A stretch of DNA of 45,045 nt, from positions 1 through 45,045 of the forward strand of contig REDB01000218.1 in the NCBI GenBank assembly GCA_007693685.1, written 5' to 3'. Positions within the stretch are counted from its first letter, which is position 1. The number at the start of each line of letters is the position of its first letter. A model generated the notes under the pieces. The model ran no database searches and was not told where the DNA came from. It saw only the letters and a program-made list of their open reading frames with translations. Both the position numbers and the translations under genes were made by a program. Source of the stretch: Oceanospirillales bacterium (GTDB lineage Bacteria > Pseudomonadota > Gammaproteobacteria > Pseudomonadales > Balneatricaceae). Positions 1-9,261 of the stretch are shown here, one piece after another.

Positions 1-188
1 GGTAAACCATTATTAGTGGCGCACTGCATAGATAAAAGCGCTTTATTCAGAACCGCTTGATTAAGTTCAGGTGCTTCAGCAGAGAGTTTTTCGGTAAGAT
101 AATGTGGAAGAAGTTGAGCGGATGAGGTGGTAGTAAAAAAAAGTGACGCAATAAACAAACCAGTTAAAGGTGTGAATTTTGGCGACAT
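1..188 (-). CDS. Putative murein L,D-transpeptidase catalytic-domain (YkuD_2-like) protein, N-terminal part only
   Basis: An open frame runs leftwards from an ATG at 188 off the window edge, so only about 62 residues are visible. A GGAG ribosome-binding site lies about eight bases before the ATG. The protein starts with a typical Sec signal peptide: a lysine near the N-terminus, a hydrophobic stretch around residues 8-20, and a likely cut after SSA. After it comes a helical segment ending in LLSMQCATNNGL. That layout (signal peptide, then AP-L-x-x-x-VL-x-x-AL-x-x-x-x-C) recalls the start of secreted YkuD_2 'murein L,D-transpeptidase catalytic domain' proteins. The catalytic part lies outside the window, so the family call is an inference. 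The gene is divergent from the next L,D-transpeptidase gene, which supports a cell-wall role. Confidence 0.5.
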   Translation of the reverse strand, partial: MSPKFTPLTGLFIASLFFTTTSSAQLLPHYLTEKLSAEAPELNQAVLNKALLSMQCATNNGL

Positions 189-359
189 ATTGGCTTCTCC
201 ATTTAAAAATACTTACCCTGATACTGGCTTTAATCGTTTAACCAATGCAGGATGTGTCTATACTGTAAAGCATCGATTTATACAAAATTACGTATAAAGT
301 AATGTATAACCAAACGCTTCGAACATAAAAATTAATCCGGCAAGTGTAGCAGGCTTCGT

Positions 360-1898
360 ATGACAGGAAAACATCTGTATAAAAAAACATCACAATTAAT
401 GATGGTTTCTTTAATTGGGTTGTTTTTTACCTTACAGGCATCAGCATCGAATATGCCTACTGACCGACATTCATTGTTGGTTGAGTTTTTGCGTTTAACG
501 GATAAAAAACCTCAGTGGCAAGATCCACAAAGATTAAGGTCGTTAGAATTTGGTGTTAAGAATTTACTAAATGATGGGTTAGAGCCTTCAAACTATCAGT
601 TAAAAAGAATTCAGCAACTCATAAACCAATTTGATGATCAAATACCTGAAATCTCGGCAGCCGAAGATGCAGTTATCAGTGGTGCATACTTAGAAGCAAT
701 TGCCGATCTCATGCTTGGAAGAACACGAAATAGCAATGTAGAGCGTTATTTAAACTATCAAAATCAACAGCCAAATGCGTTCGCAGCCATAGTGCAATTA
801 GCCGTTACTTATCTAGACGAGCCTAGTGTTGCTTTTGATAAAGCACGACCTCAAGTTCAAGAGTATCAAAGTCTTCGTACTGCGCATCAACGGATTTTAG
901 AACAGATTCAGGCATCCCCTTCGTTGCCTCTCATTACTCCTGATAGACCATCGTTGAGACTTGGAGTGATCGATCCGAGAGTCACTCTTTTAAGGCGGCA
1001 TTTAGGTGTTGAAATACCTGAAATTGATTCTGACGTTTATGATCAAGACTTAATGGAAGCTGTTCGACAATTTCAATCTCAGCAAGGATTAGAGGCTGAT
1101 GGAATTGCAGGCCCACAAACTTTTGCTCACATAAATCGCACACCTGAACAAGATCTTGTAGCCATTCGTGTAAATTTAGAGCGCTGGAGAAGAGTTAATT
1201 TGGCTTTAACTGATAGTCGAGTTATTGCAAATATTGCAGGTGCAACGATCCATTATTACCAAGATAATCAATTGGAATTTTATTCGCGAACTCAAGTGGG
1301 GCGACGTGACCGCCCTACACCATTAATGATCAGCGAAATTAGCCATTTCACATTAAACCCAACTTGGACAATTCCACCGACTATTTATCGAAACGACAAA
1401 CTACCTGCAATACAAAATGATCCGAGTTATATCCAAAGTAACCGACTAACAGTTTTAGATACTCAAGGAAATCGCTTGGACCCAGATTTGATCGATTGGG
1501 ATAATCCAGGCTCTATTCTTTTAAGGCAGTCATCAGGGCCTCATAATGCGTTAGGTCAGGTTGTTATCCGCTTTCCAAATAGGCAATCCATTTATCTTCA
1601 TGACACGCCTAATCAACGTTTATTTGATCGTAATCAACGTTACTTCAGCTCAGGTTGTATTCGTGTAGAAGATGCCACTCTACTCGTTAATAAGCTGCTA
1701 GAGGCTACACATAGCGCCCAAGCTTCACAATTTGACTCCTTATTAAGCAGTGGCAGTACCCGAAACATCAATATTGGCCAGCCCGTGACTATTGTGCTTG
1801 GTTACTGGACAGTTAATGCTACACCTGCTGGTGATATTCAGGTATTCACTGATATTTATGGTTTAGATAGTGCAATGCTTAGCGCTCTGAATGGATAA
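360..1898 (+). CDS. ldtD: L,D-transpeptidase of the YcbB/LdtD family
   Basis: This is a secreted murein cross-linking enzyme that would make 3-3 (L,D) peptide bridges in the periplasm. Residues 1-29 form a signal peptide, with a likely cut after the ASA just before SNMPTD. A scaffold-like helical region follows. A peptidoglycan-binding domain lies at about 195-260 (VRQFQSQQGLEADGIAGPQT), and the YkuD catalytic domain at about 290-470. The catalytic set is visible: H414 in IYLHDTP and C433 in SSGCIRVE. At 512 residues it is shorter than E. coli LdtD (about 615) but has the same domain order. The ATG at 360 has only a weak AGG upstream. The internal ATG at codon 14 would also leave a usable signal peptide. 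Divergent from the left-edge gene, with 171 bases between them. Confidence 0.85.
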   Translation: MTGKHLYKKTSQLMMVSLIGLFFTLQASASNMPTDRHSLLVEFLRLTDKKPQWQDPQRLRSLEFGVKNLLNDGLEPSNYQLKRIQQLINQFDDQIPEISAAEDAVISGAYLEAIADLMLGRTRNSNVERYLNYQNQQPNAFAAIVQLAVTYLDEPSVAFDKARPQVQEYQSLRTAHQRILEQIQASPSLPLITPDRPSLRLGVIDPRVTLLRRHLGVEIPEIDSDVYDQDLMEAVRQFQSQQGLEADGIAGPQTFAHINRTPEQDLVAIRVNLERWRRVNLALTDSRVIANIAGATIHYYQDNQLEFYSRTQVGRRDRPTPLMISEISHFTLNPTWTIPPTIYRNDKLPAIQNDPSYIQSNRLTVLDTQGNRLDPDLIDWDNPGSILLRQSSGPHNALGQVVIRFPNRQSIYLHDTPNQRLFDRNQRYFSSGCIRVEDATLLVNKLLEATHSAQASQFDSLLSSGSTRNINIGQPVTIVLGYWTVNATPAGDIQVFTDIYGLDSAMLSALNG

Positions 1899-1980
1899 TA
1901 AATGTTAATTCTTGGCCCCGGTCAATTTTCTTGAAACGTTAAATTCGGTATGATGCATCTTTTTGACAAGAGATTAATTT

Positions 1981-2604
1981 GTGAAAGAAGAAGTGTGCAC
2001 TAGCCGAAAAGCGGCTGAGCTACTAGGTGTAACTCCTCGAACCATTCAGCTATGGGCTGATGCGGGGATTTTAGATAGCTGGAAAACACCAGGTGGACAT
2101 CGTCGTTTCTATTTATCGGCTGTGCATAAATTAGCCAAAGAAATTTTAGATGGCTGCTCCCCCGCTCTGTCTGAGTCTAAAGCTGAGCAGCAAGCTGCTT
2201 TACTTTCTGGCAAAAAAACTCAAATTGAACCCGCCAAAATTTTAGTCGTTGATGATGATAAAACGCTATTACGATTATATGAGTTAACGATTAATAGCTG
2301 GGGATTGCCTATTCAATTATGCCTTGCAAATGATGGCTATCAGGGGTTGATAGAAGTCGGTAGATTTAATCCTGACTTACTGATTCTAGATTTACAAATG
2401 CCTAACATTGATGGATTTGCTGTTGTAGATGCCTTAGAGAAGCAACAGCTTCTAGATCAAATGTCTCTCATGATTATCTCTGGTTTAGATGAAGAGTCTT
2501 TGGCAGAGCACAAGCCTCTGCCTGAAGATTGTACAGTTATTCAAAAACCTATCCCTTTCTTGAGAATCCGCGAACAGGTTGAGAATATTTTATTAAGTCG
2601 CTAA
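1981..2604 (+). CDS. Orphan regulator: N-terminal MerR/excisionase-type HTH fused to a C-terminal receiver domain
   Basis: Residues 5-50 form a MerR/excisionase-type winged helix (RKAAELLGVTPRTIQLWADAG, then TPGGHRRF at 36-43). Residues 85-205 form a CheY-like receiver domain with the acidic pair D91/D92, phospho-acceptor D137 (LILDLQMP), S167 in the usual Thr/Ser place and K189 (QKP). A variable linker at about 55-83 joins them. This is the reverse of the usual response-regulator order, where the receiver comes first. No histidine kinase is encoded nearby, so partner and target genes are unknown. The start is a GTG with a purine-rich AAGAGA upstream. It is convergent with pbpG, 16 bases away. 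The domain calls are secure. The function (phosphorylation-controlled DNA binding) is inferred. Confidence 0.8.
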   Translation: MKEEVCTSRKAAELLGVTPRTIQLWADAGILDSWKTPGGHRRFYLSAVHKLAKEILDGCSPALSESKAEQQAALLSGKKTQIEPAKILVVDDDKTLLRLYELTINSWGLPIQLCLANDGYQGLIEVGRFNPDLLILDLQMPNIDGFAVVDALEKQQLLDQMSLMIISGLDEESLAEHKPLPEDCTVIQKPIPFLRIREQVENILLSR

Positions 2605-2610
2605 GTGCTG

Positions 2611-2639
2611 CTGTTTAGCCCTATCTTTGAGCTAAACGG
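2611..2639. terminator. Hairpin between convergent genes, possible bidirectional terminator
   Basis: GTTTAGC pairs with GCTAAAC, extended to about nine pairs by a G-T and a C-G pair, around an 11-base loop. It lies between the stop of the HTH-receiver gene and the stop of pbpG, and covers the pbpG stop. Neither side has a strong T-run, so termination is only likely. Confidence 0.35.
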
Positions 2640-3517
2640 CTTCTTGCATATTCGATTGCCGCAGGTGGTAACTCACCAGGATCTTGATTTCTTAGCCAGC
2701 GGTTAACTCGTCCAGCATCTCCAATTGGCGTGCGCAGCCCCTCTGAATCCAGAAATACCATCGTCACTGGTTTACCGTTAATTTCAGCAACCATTACCAA
2801 ACAACGTCCTGCCTCACGAAGAAAACCTGTTTTGCTTAACAGAACACGCCAGTTTTCATTTCGCGTTAATGGGTTGGTATTGGTATAAGCGAGCGAGTAA
2901 GCAGGTGATCGAAAATGCATGTCTGCTTGCCCCTGCACAGATAGCTGGCGAATAATCGGGTACTGATAAGTTGCTGCTGCTAATAAAAGCAAATCATTAG
3001 CGGTAGAAACGTTACTAGGAGATAAACCGGTTGGATCTGTAAATCGTGTGTTAGTCATCCCAAGTAAAGCAGCAGTTGCATTCATCGCACTGACAAAAGC
3101 AGCTGATCCACCGGGATAATTTTCAGCCAAGGTATAGCTTGCTAAATTCTCAGAGGACATTAATGACATGCGTAGCAGGTCTAATCGAGAAATTCGTGTA
3201 CCAGGACGTAATCTTGATGGCGAATTTTTACCAAAAGTGTTGCCTATACGATTAACCTGTAATGATTCTTCAAGAGGTAACCCAGATTGAAGAATAACTA
3301 AGGCCGTCATCAGCTTTGTGATGGATGCAATAGGAACAACTTGATCAGCTCGTTTGCTATAGAGTGATTCCGTAGATCCGAGTGGAGCAACGGCTACATA
3401 GATAGATGCCAAGGGCAAATCATTTGCTTTAGCTGATAAAGAATATGCAGAAAAGCAAACCAATAAAAATCCCACTAAAAATAATCGTGGAATAAAATTA
3501 AATATGTTTTTTGACAT
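2621..3517 (-). CDS. pbpG: D-alanyl-D-alanine endopeptidase, PBP7 type
   Basis: This is a low-molecular-mass penicillin-binding protein of the S11 serine peptidase family, predicted to cut D-Ala-meso-DAP cross-bridges in the periplasm. All three active-site motifs are present: S65-I-T-K68, S122-E-N124 and K229-T-G231. An N-terminal hydrophobic segment at about 9-29 acts as the signal peptide, cut near SAKA. The length of 298 residues fits PBP7 (about 310) and is too short for the DacA/DacC carboxypeptidases, which have an extra C-terminal domain. The ATG overlaps the stop of the small upstream gene by one base (TAATG), so the two are probably translated together. With the L,D-transpeptidase nearby it makes a small cell-wall neighbourhood. 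Confidence 0.88.
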   Translation of the reverse strand: MSKNIFNFIPRLFLVGFLLVCFSAYSLSAKANDLPLASIYVAVAPLGSTESLYSKRADQVVPIASITKLMTALVILQSGLPLEESLQVNRIGNTFGKNSPSRLRPGTRISRLDLLRMSLMSSENLASYTLAENYPGGSAAFVSAMNATAALLGMTNTRFTDPTGLSPSNVSTANDLLLLAAATYQYPIIRQLSVQGQADMHFRSPAYSLAYTNTNPLTRNENWRVLLSKTGFLREAGRCLVMVAEINGKPVTMVFLDSEGLRTPIGDAGRVNRWLRNQDPGELPPAAIEYARSRLAQR

Positions 3518-3807
3518 TAACGTGACCAGGCCTTAGCTTCTTTTAATAATCCACTAATATCTAGACCTAATGACTCTGCCAATTGTTCCGTACTGTTATA
3601 GCCAGGTGAAGTGGGTACTTTAAAGGTCGATTCTTTGGGCGTATTAGTTGTCGAACTTACTTTAGCGCTAGGAGAAGAACAGCTTTCCGTTTGTTTGGCC
3701 AGTTGTTGAGACTGTTTGCGCTTAATGATGCTTTCAATCCTTTTCTCGACCTCGCAAAGTTGGTCGTAGCTATACTGTCCCAGATAATCTGAAACGGGAT
3801 CTGTCAT
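3517..3807 (-). CDS. Small uncharacterised protein coupled to pbpG
   Basis: I do not recognise this 96-residue protein. From the ATG at 3807 it has a charged helical N-terminus (about 9-35, YDQLCEVEKRIESIIKRKQ) that looks able to form a coiled coil. A Ser/Thr/Pro-rich linker follows at about 36-65, then a short helical end (STEQLAESLGLDISGLLKEA). It has no signal peptide or membrane segment, so it is probably cytoplasmic. A TTG eight codons upstream (3831) could extend it, but the ATG has GAGG 12 bases before it and is preferred. Its stop overlaps the pbpG start by one base. That implies co-expression with a cell-wall endopeptidase but does not show function. The first helix resembles the oligomerising helix of H-NS-type proteins only loosely. 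Confidence 0.6.
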   Translation of the reverse strand: MTDPVSDYLGQYSYDQLCEVEKRIESIIKRKQSQQLAKQTESCSSPSAKVSSTTNTPKESTFKVPTSPGYNSTEQLAESLGLDISGLLKEAKAWSR

Positions 3808-3886
3808 CTTATTTATTATCCTCAAATACAATCAAAATGCAGGCTGAATAATACTTCAGCTTTAAGAAGTTTTAAACCTTTTCCTG

Positions 3887-6800
3887 CTATCGTTCACGGG
3901 TATAGAAGAAATCTGCACCACTGCCTACACTGCTACTTTGCGTTTCTATTTTCCACATCGATGATAGACGATAGGAAAGTGTTAATACTTCAACTGACTC
4001 CAATAAACTAACACCATAACGTATGTATAATCTAGGTGTCAGATATTTGCCAATAAAAAAGGCAGAAGAACCTGTATCGTCTGTATCAAAACCGAATTCA
4101 TCAAGACTTAACTCTTCACGAAGTTGTCCGGTTATCGTATTACCACCCTGCATCGTAAGTGCCATTGCTGCTTGCAGCATCATTGACTGTTCTGATGCAG
4201 ATGACTCTCCAGGCCCTCGTCCTAAAACGAGATATGACATGATACTACTGTCAGGCATTGCCGGCACCGAAAATAATGAGAACTCAGGGTTTAATAACGT
4301 TCCCACAATTCTTGCGCCCGCTTCTACTGTGTCAACGGTTCGTGAAACCCGTAAATCCAGACCTGGGTTATCGATAGGTCCACCGCTAAATATTAAGCTG
4401 CCACGCTGAATAGTCATGTTTTGACCAAACAAACGATAATCACCGCTTTCTACTTGAATAGAGCCTGATGCTCTAGTGGCTGTCATACCATCATCTTGTA
4501 TACGTAGACCTCCCAATAATCGACCATTAAAGCCGAAAGCATTCACAACAACTGAGTCACCGAGAATCAGTTGTAGATCGGTGATTAAGGGTAAGTTTCT
4601 TTCGGTAAAGCTTTGAGCTTCATCATCAACAAACACAACATCTTCAGAGGCCCTGATGGCGTTTTGGGCTTGCTGCCTTGGGGGAGTGATATAAGCGTAA
4701 GGAACAGTAATACTGCCCCCTACACGGATTGCATCATCGACTCTGATAGACATATCGGGTGAGATAAGTAAGTTAATCTCAGTAGCCATAGCCTCAAAAT
4801 CTTCGCCTTTAATGGTGAGCAAACCTTCCATTGATGCTAAATTAAATTCACCATTCAGACGAATCTCACCGTTACCAGATCCGATTAATCCTTGTAATGT
4901 CATTCTTTCACCCTCTTCACCTTCAGAGCGAATAGAAAGTTGCAAGGGTGATAATCGAATACCCTGAGCAGGCAAATCAGCTGCACCATTTTGTAGATCA
5001 AAGAAACCGCGAATAATAGGTGCAGTCAAACTGCCTGCTAAAGAAAAACGCCCTTCTAACTGACCTTCGATTGCTTGTACTGCGGGCGCAAACACACTAA
5101 TCATAGCAAGATCATTTAAAGACAGATTAACATCACCTGTTAATAGCTGCTGTCTAGATACTTGCTGAACATTTATATTAGCTAAGATCTGACCATCCAT
5201 TTCGGAAAAGAGTGCTGATAACTCTGCTCTGAGGTTATCACCACTAAGGTTAGCATCAAGGCGAATCGGGTCTAGATCAAAGTCAGGCTGGTCATCGGGT
5301 GTCATTAATCGCCCAGGTGTTGTCGATACTACAAATTGAGCTTCTGGATGTTGCGTCCCTTGTTGGGAGAACTGACCTGATACATTCAGATTGGACTCAA
5401 CTTCTACACCCTGTAAAAACGGGTCGAGCAATCTCAGTGATAGATCCGACAAACTAAAATCGGCACTTATTCGATTGGAGTTATTTCTATTAGCGCTTAA
5501 GCACAACTGAGCATCGCCTTGCGCCTGAATTAGACAGGTTTGTTCCAATCTAAAGCTGGGTGCTTGAAAGCTAAAATTAGATGTATTTGATTGTGACCAA
5601 CGCCCTATCTCAGTTCTATCTAACTGCAAGTCTGATAGACGACCCGAATAGGAAGATTGTGCTTGATCAAAACGACCATTAACTTCAGCATAGAGATTAA
5701 TTAACTCGCCCTCAGTGGTCAGCTTTAATCTGTGCGCTTCAGGTTTGCCATTTAGTGTTAACTGAACGCTGTCTAATGCGTCACCTGCTACATTGATGTT
5801 TGTGAGCGTTAAATCTATGTCAGAGTCTGAGGCACCGCTAATATCGACACGAACACGACCGTTAATCTCTGCAACCTTATTTTCTTGGAAAGCTAGACCC
5901 TCTCCCGAAATATCTGCTCGAATTTCAGGTGTCATCATGGGACCATTGACTTGACCAGAGGCGCTTAATTGACCCGCTAAGTCCGGTAGTAAAGTAGCTA
6001 AATTAGGCGCATTTAAATTGAAATTAAGGGCAAGTTGTTCATTTTGCATGGTTCCGTTTACATCAAGTTGAGTGACACCTAATCCCAAAAGAAGAGAGTC
6101 AATTTCGATAGCATTTGTCGAGTAAGCGATTTGCCCTTGGCCTCTCAAGCTTTGCTCACGGAAGATACCTGATAGATCTATCAGATCGATAAATACATTG
6201 GGGCCGGATTCTTCTAGCTTTCCTCGAGTGATCAGCTCAACTTGTACATTACCTTCAAGCTCTGGATTGAATTGACCTGGATTTAAATCTCTAACCCATA
6301 CACGGGTATCCCATGCAATCTGTTCAGCCCAATTAGCACTACCCTGTATATCAATTTCGCCACCTAATAGTGCTGCGGTTAAAGTAAAATCTTTGAAGGA
6401 TTCTAAATTTCCAGAACCATTAAAACTAAGAACGACGTCAGGAATATCGTGACCTGATAAGGATGTTTGTAACCCCAGCTGAAAATCTGATAATTGTCCC
6501 TTGAGTGTTAGATCTGCTGCAGGAACCTTTACTATCGTCGGCTCCCCTTCATCAATCAACGGGTAAATTATTTCTTTCGCTGTTAAAGCAAAGTCCATCT
6601 CAGGATCAAACCAGTTGCTCAGTTCACCTGTCAGCGAAATTTCAGCTAAGGTATCAGTCAATTTTATAAGCAGATTTTCAATCTTAAGCGTTTCTTCATA
6701 AAGCGCTACTTTTGAGAGAAATTTAATCGAGATAGGGCCAGTCAGTTCTGTCGATACTTGGTTTTCAAGAGCGACGTTAAGTTCTTGCAGGTCTCCGTCA

Positions 6801-7492
6801 ATCGCTAGACTTCCAACGATTGACGAGTTTACAGGAACGTCTAGAGTTTGGTTTATAATGTTTTCAATATCAGCTATTTCGATAAACCAATTTAGATTTG
6901 ACGATAGATCATAATGGCCACTAGGTTGTATCTGTGCTTGCCAATCTATCCTGGTACCACCTTGTTTTAGCTGAAATGATTCGATAATCAATTGATCAGT
7001 GAATGCGACTGATAGCGCTACTTTTTCTAGACTAAACTGCTGTTCACCTAAAAAAACCTCAATATTACTTACTTGAAAGGCATCCAACTGAAGTGTGATC
7101 GGTAAAGTTATTTCAGGTAGTTCTGGCAATGAAAAGGGCTCACTCGAGGATTCAATTTCATCTTGTGACTCTGGAAGATGTAAGCTGAGCCCATCTAACT
7201 GAATATTATCAATGCAAAGATGCGATCTAAGTAAACACGATGGTTTCCAGTCAAGTACAGCACTATTTAAAGTAACCAGCGTATCATCTTGTTTGTATTG
7301 AATATCATTGAGGATTAATGCACCCGAAAAAGAGCCTGATATTGAACCTATTTGAACTTCTTCTGGGATAAAACCTTTGCCTATTTTTAAGGCAAGTCCA
7401 GGAACACCGGGAACGTATACGATAGAGAGCAGCAGATAGATAAGAATAAAAATAAGCAGCAGAGGATAAAGGAGAAGACGTTTCAAGATCAC
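3887..7492 (-). CDS. tamB: TamB, inner-membrane-anchored beta-helical envelope protein
   Basis: TamB is the long periplasm-spanning partner of TamA, implicated in outer-membrane protein insertion and in moving phospholipid to the outer membrane. Residues 6-28 are a single membrane anchor (LLLYPLLLIFILIYLLLSIVY). The bulk is repetitive beta-strand sequence typical of AsmA-like proteins. The C-terminal 350 or so residues form the conserved TamB (DUF490) domain, including LSDLNGNL-like strands and an end in GVGLFES-type sequence (here RYGVSLLESVEVLTLSYRL). The length of 1201 residues compares with about 1260 in E. coli. It starts with a GTG whose last bases overlap the TGA of tamA by four bases (GTGA), so the two are translationally coupled. 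Confidence 0.93.
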   Translation of the reverse strand: MILKRLLLYPLLLIFILIYLLLSIVYVPGVPGLALKIGKGFIPEEVQIGSISGSFSGALILNDIQYKQDDTLVTLNSAVLDWKPSCLLRSHLCIDNIQLDGLSLHLPESQDEIESSSEPFSLPELPEITLPITLQLDAFQVSNIEVFLGEQQFSLEKVALSVAFTDQLIIESFQLKQGGTRIDWQAQIQPSGHYDLSSNLNWFIEIADIENIINQTLDVPVNSSIVGSLAIDGDLQELNVALENQVSTELTGPISIKFLSKVALYEETLKIENLLIKLTDTLAEISLTGELSNWFDPEMDFALTAKEIIYPLIDEGEPTIVKVPAADLTLKGQLSDFQLGLQTSLSGHDIPDVVLSFNGSGNLESFKDFTLTAALLGGEIDIQGSANWAEQIAWDTRVWVRDLNPGQFNPELEGNVQVELITRGKLEESGPNVFIDLIDLSGIFREQSLRGQGQIAYSTNAIEIDSLLLGLGVTQLDVNGTMQNEQLALNFNLNAPNLATLLPDLAGQLSASGQVNGPMMTPEIRADISGEGLAFQENKVAEINGRVRVDISGASDSDIDLTLTNINVAGDALDSVQLTLNGKPEAHRLKLTTEGELINLYAEVNGRFDQAQSSYSGRLSDLQLDRTEIGRWSQSNTSNFSFQAPSFRLEQTCLIQAQGDAQLCLSANRNNSNRISADFSLSDLSLRLLDPFLQGVEVESNLNVSGQFSQQGTQHPEAQFVVSTTPGRLMTPDDQPDFDLDPIRLDANLSGDNLRAELSALFSEMDGQILANINVQQVSRQQLLTGDVNLSLNDLAMISVFAPAVQAIEGQLEGRFSLAGSLTAPIIRGFFDLQNGAADLPAQGIRLSPLQLSIRSEGEEGERMTLQGLIGSGNGEIRLNGEFNLASMEGLLTIKGEDFEAMATEINLLISPDMSIRVDDAIRVGGSITVPYAYITPPRQQAQNAIRASEDVVFVDDEAQSFTERNLPLITDLQLILGDSVVVNAFGFNGRLLGGLRIQDDGMTATRASGSIQVESGDYRLFGQNMTIQRGSLIFSGGPIDNPGLDLRVSRTVDTVEAGARIVGTLLNPEFSLFSVPAMPDSSIMSYLVLGRGPGESSASEQSMMLQAAMALTMQGGNTITGQLREELSLDEFGFDTDDTGSSAFFIGKYLTPRLYIRYGVSLLESVEVLTLSYRLSSMWKIETQSSSVGSGADFFYTRER

Positions 7493-9180
7493 AAATCTGG
7501 TCCTAGTGTAAAGTGTATTCTAAAGCCACTATCTTCAATGGGTTTAGCTAAATCAAGACGAATCGGGCCAACGGGTGATTGCCAACGCACGCCGACTCCA
7601 ACACTAGTTTTCACCGGTTCACTAAAATCATCGAAGGCATTACCTGCATCCATAAAAGCGGCCAATCGCCAGTCAGGACGAAACATATAGTCTGCTTCCA
7701 AACTACCTACCAATAAGTATTGACCACCGATAACATTACCTTTGTCACTTAACGGACCTAGGTTTTGAAAATCGTAACCGCGAACACTATTATCACCACC
7801 AGCATAAAAACGCATACTGGCAGGAACCTTTTCAAAGTCATCAGTATAGGTAGCGCCAAGCTCAAAACGACTTAACAGACGCCAGTTATCTCCCAAAGGA
7901 TCAACGCGTTTTCCATTTAGCGTTAATTGAAGCAGGCTGATATCGGATAATAAAGAATCTGAAGTGGCTGCAACGCTAAAGCCTAAACTATGACCTTTGC
8001 GTGTATTGAAAAGATCATCAGCAACCGTTTTACTAAACTTTGCTCTAGGAATAAGCAGTAAAACATTTTGTGTGGAGTCATCAAAGGTAAACTGCTCTTG
8101 CTCAATATCAAGTGTAAGTACCCTCTCCCAGTCACCTATCTGCTTTTGCCAAATGGCACCCACAGAATAAGTTTGTGATTCGATAGTATCTGAATTCTCA
8201 TCACTATAGCGTCCACGAATACCGTACTGGTCGAAACGAGGATCAGATCCAGGAATCATATAACTACCTGACAAGTCATTACGAATCTCTGATAGTCTTA
8301 GGTTCGTATTTAAGCGATGACCACGAGTATTGACATACCGACGGTCCATACCCAATTGAACCCTTGCTCCGGTATCTGTTCCGTACCCTATACCTGCACG
8401 ATATAGCGTTCTAGGACGCGGAGTTAGTGAAATTTGAATAGGAATCTCACCATCTTCCAATTCATTCAATAATGGAAGTACCTCGACATCTGAAAAATAG
8501 TTACTATCAATCAATGCAGATTGAAGATCTATTAACTGAGTAACGTCTAGATGATCTCCTTCGGTAAAACGAGGATAGCGTCGCAGTAGCTTTTCAGAGA
8601 TCGGTGATTCTGAAAAGCGTATTTCACTAATGCGAGTTCGTTGGCCAGTGGCAAAAGTGACATTGATTTCAGCAGAGTTGTCATCACGGTTAACAAAAAT
8701 ACTCGAGCGTTCAAATCGGGCACGATAATAGCCACGCTCAGCAGCGACTGACTGTAAGCGGTTCTTTAAACGATTATAGGCTTGATGATCCAGAGCTGAA
8801 CCTGGTTTTAAAGGCGTAGCTTGAAGTATTTCATTAAAAACGGGATCAGTCTGACCTTCCCCCAAAAGCTGAATATTGACACGCGTTAGCATAACCTGAG
8901 GGCCAGGCGTGATGGTATAAATAGCTTGCCAGTTTCCATTACTGAGCTGGTTTAACTCAGTCTTTATATCAGGGTTGTAGAAGCCAAAGGGTTCCAATGC
9001 TTCGCGAATTTCAGCAACAGCTCGTCGATGCAAAAATCTTAAACGACTTTCACTAGTGATGGATTGATCTTCTAGTGATGCGATACTCAGAAAAGCTCTT
9101 ACGTTGCCGGCAATTTCATCACTGACACCATTGACGCTAAGCTGCAATTGATCAGCAGAAACTTGCCATGAGGCCAACAT
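7489..9180 (-). CDS. tamA: TamA, Omp85-family outer-membrane assembly protein
   Basis: TamA is an outer-membrane 16-strand barrel with periplasmic POTRA domains that works with TamB. POTRA-type sequence fills roughly the first 240 residues (for example QAIYTITPGPQVMLTRVNIQLLG). The barrel follows from about 255 (LYRAGIGYGTDTGARVQLG) and ends in RLDLAKPIEDSGFRIHFTLGPDL, typical of Omp85 C-termini. From the ATG at 9180 the protein would have only nine residues before the cleavage-like VSA-DQ, too few for a signal peptide. The same frame stays open upstream and encodes a full signal peptide (HIRKWLKCAVLGSGLMLASW) from an ATT at 9249 with GGAG eight bases before it. The true start is therefore probably ATT at 9249, giving about 586 residues, close to E. 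coli TamA (577). Confidence 0.9.
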   Translation of the reverse strand: MLASWQVSADQLQLSVNGVSDEIAGNVRAFLSIASLEDQSITSESRLRFLHRRAVAEIREALEPFGFYNPDIKTELNQLSNGNWQAIYTITPGPQVMLTRVNIQLLGEGQTDPVFNEILQATPLKPGSALDHQAYNRLKNRLQSVAAERGYYRARFERSSIFVNRDDNSAEINVTFATGQRTRISEIRFSESPISEKLLRRYPRFTEGDHLDVTQLIDLQSALIDSNYFSDVEVLPLLNELEDGEIPIQISLTPRPRTLYRAGIGYGTDTGARVQLGMDRRYVNTRGHRLNTNLRLSEIRNDLSGSYMIPGSDPRFDQYGIRGRYSDENSDTIESQTYSVGAIWQKQIGDWERVLTLDIEQEQFTFDDSTQNVLLLIPRAKFSKTVADDLFNTRKGHSLGFSVAATSDSLLSDISLLQLTLNGKRVDPLGDNWRLLSRFELGATYTDDFEKVPASMRFYAGGDNSVRGYDFQNLGPLSDKGNVIGGQYLLVGSLEADYMFRPDWRLAAFMDAGNAFDDFSEPVKTSVGVGVRWQSPVGPIRLDLAKPIEDSGFRIHFTLGPDL

Positions 9181-9246
9181 TAATCCTGAGCCTAAAACAG
9201 CACATTTAAGCCATTTGCGTATATGAGGGGTGTAATGCTTGGCTTG

Positions 9247-9261
9247 AATGGTTAGATCTCC
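9247..9261 (-). promoter_or_regulatory. Shine-Dalgarno and probable ATT start codon of tamA
   Basis: On the minus strand GGAG (9261-9258) is followed by eight bases and then ATT (9249-9247), in frame with tamA. The frame closes at a TAG just upstream and holds no ATG, GTG or TTG before the ATG at 9180. The 23 extra codons supply the positively charged and hydrophobic parts of a signal peptide that the ATG-initiated form lacks. AUU initiation is rare but known for infC and pcnB. Confidence 0.55.

Noticed and set aside
4023-4409. A plus-strand frame of 128 codons inside tamB
   Set aside because: It lies wholly within a well-supported gene on the other strand and its Pro/Ser-rich product resembles nothing.
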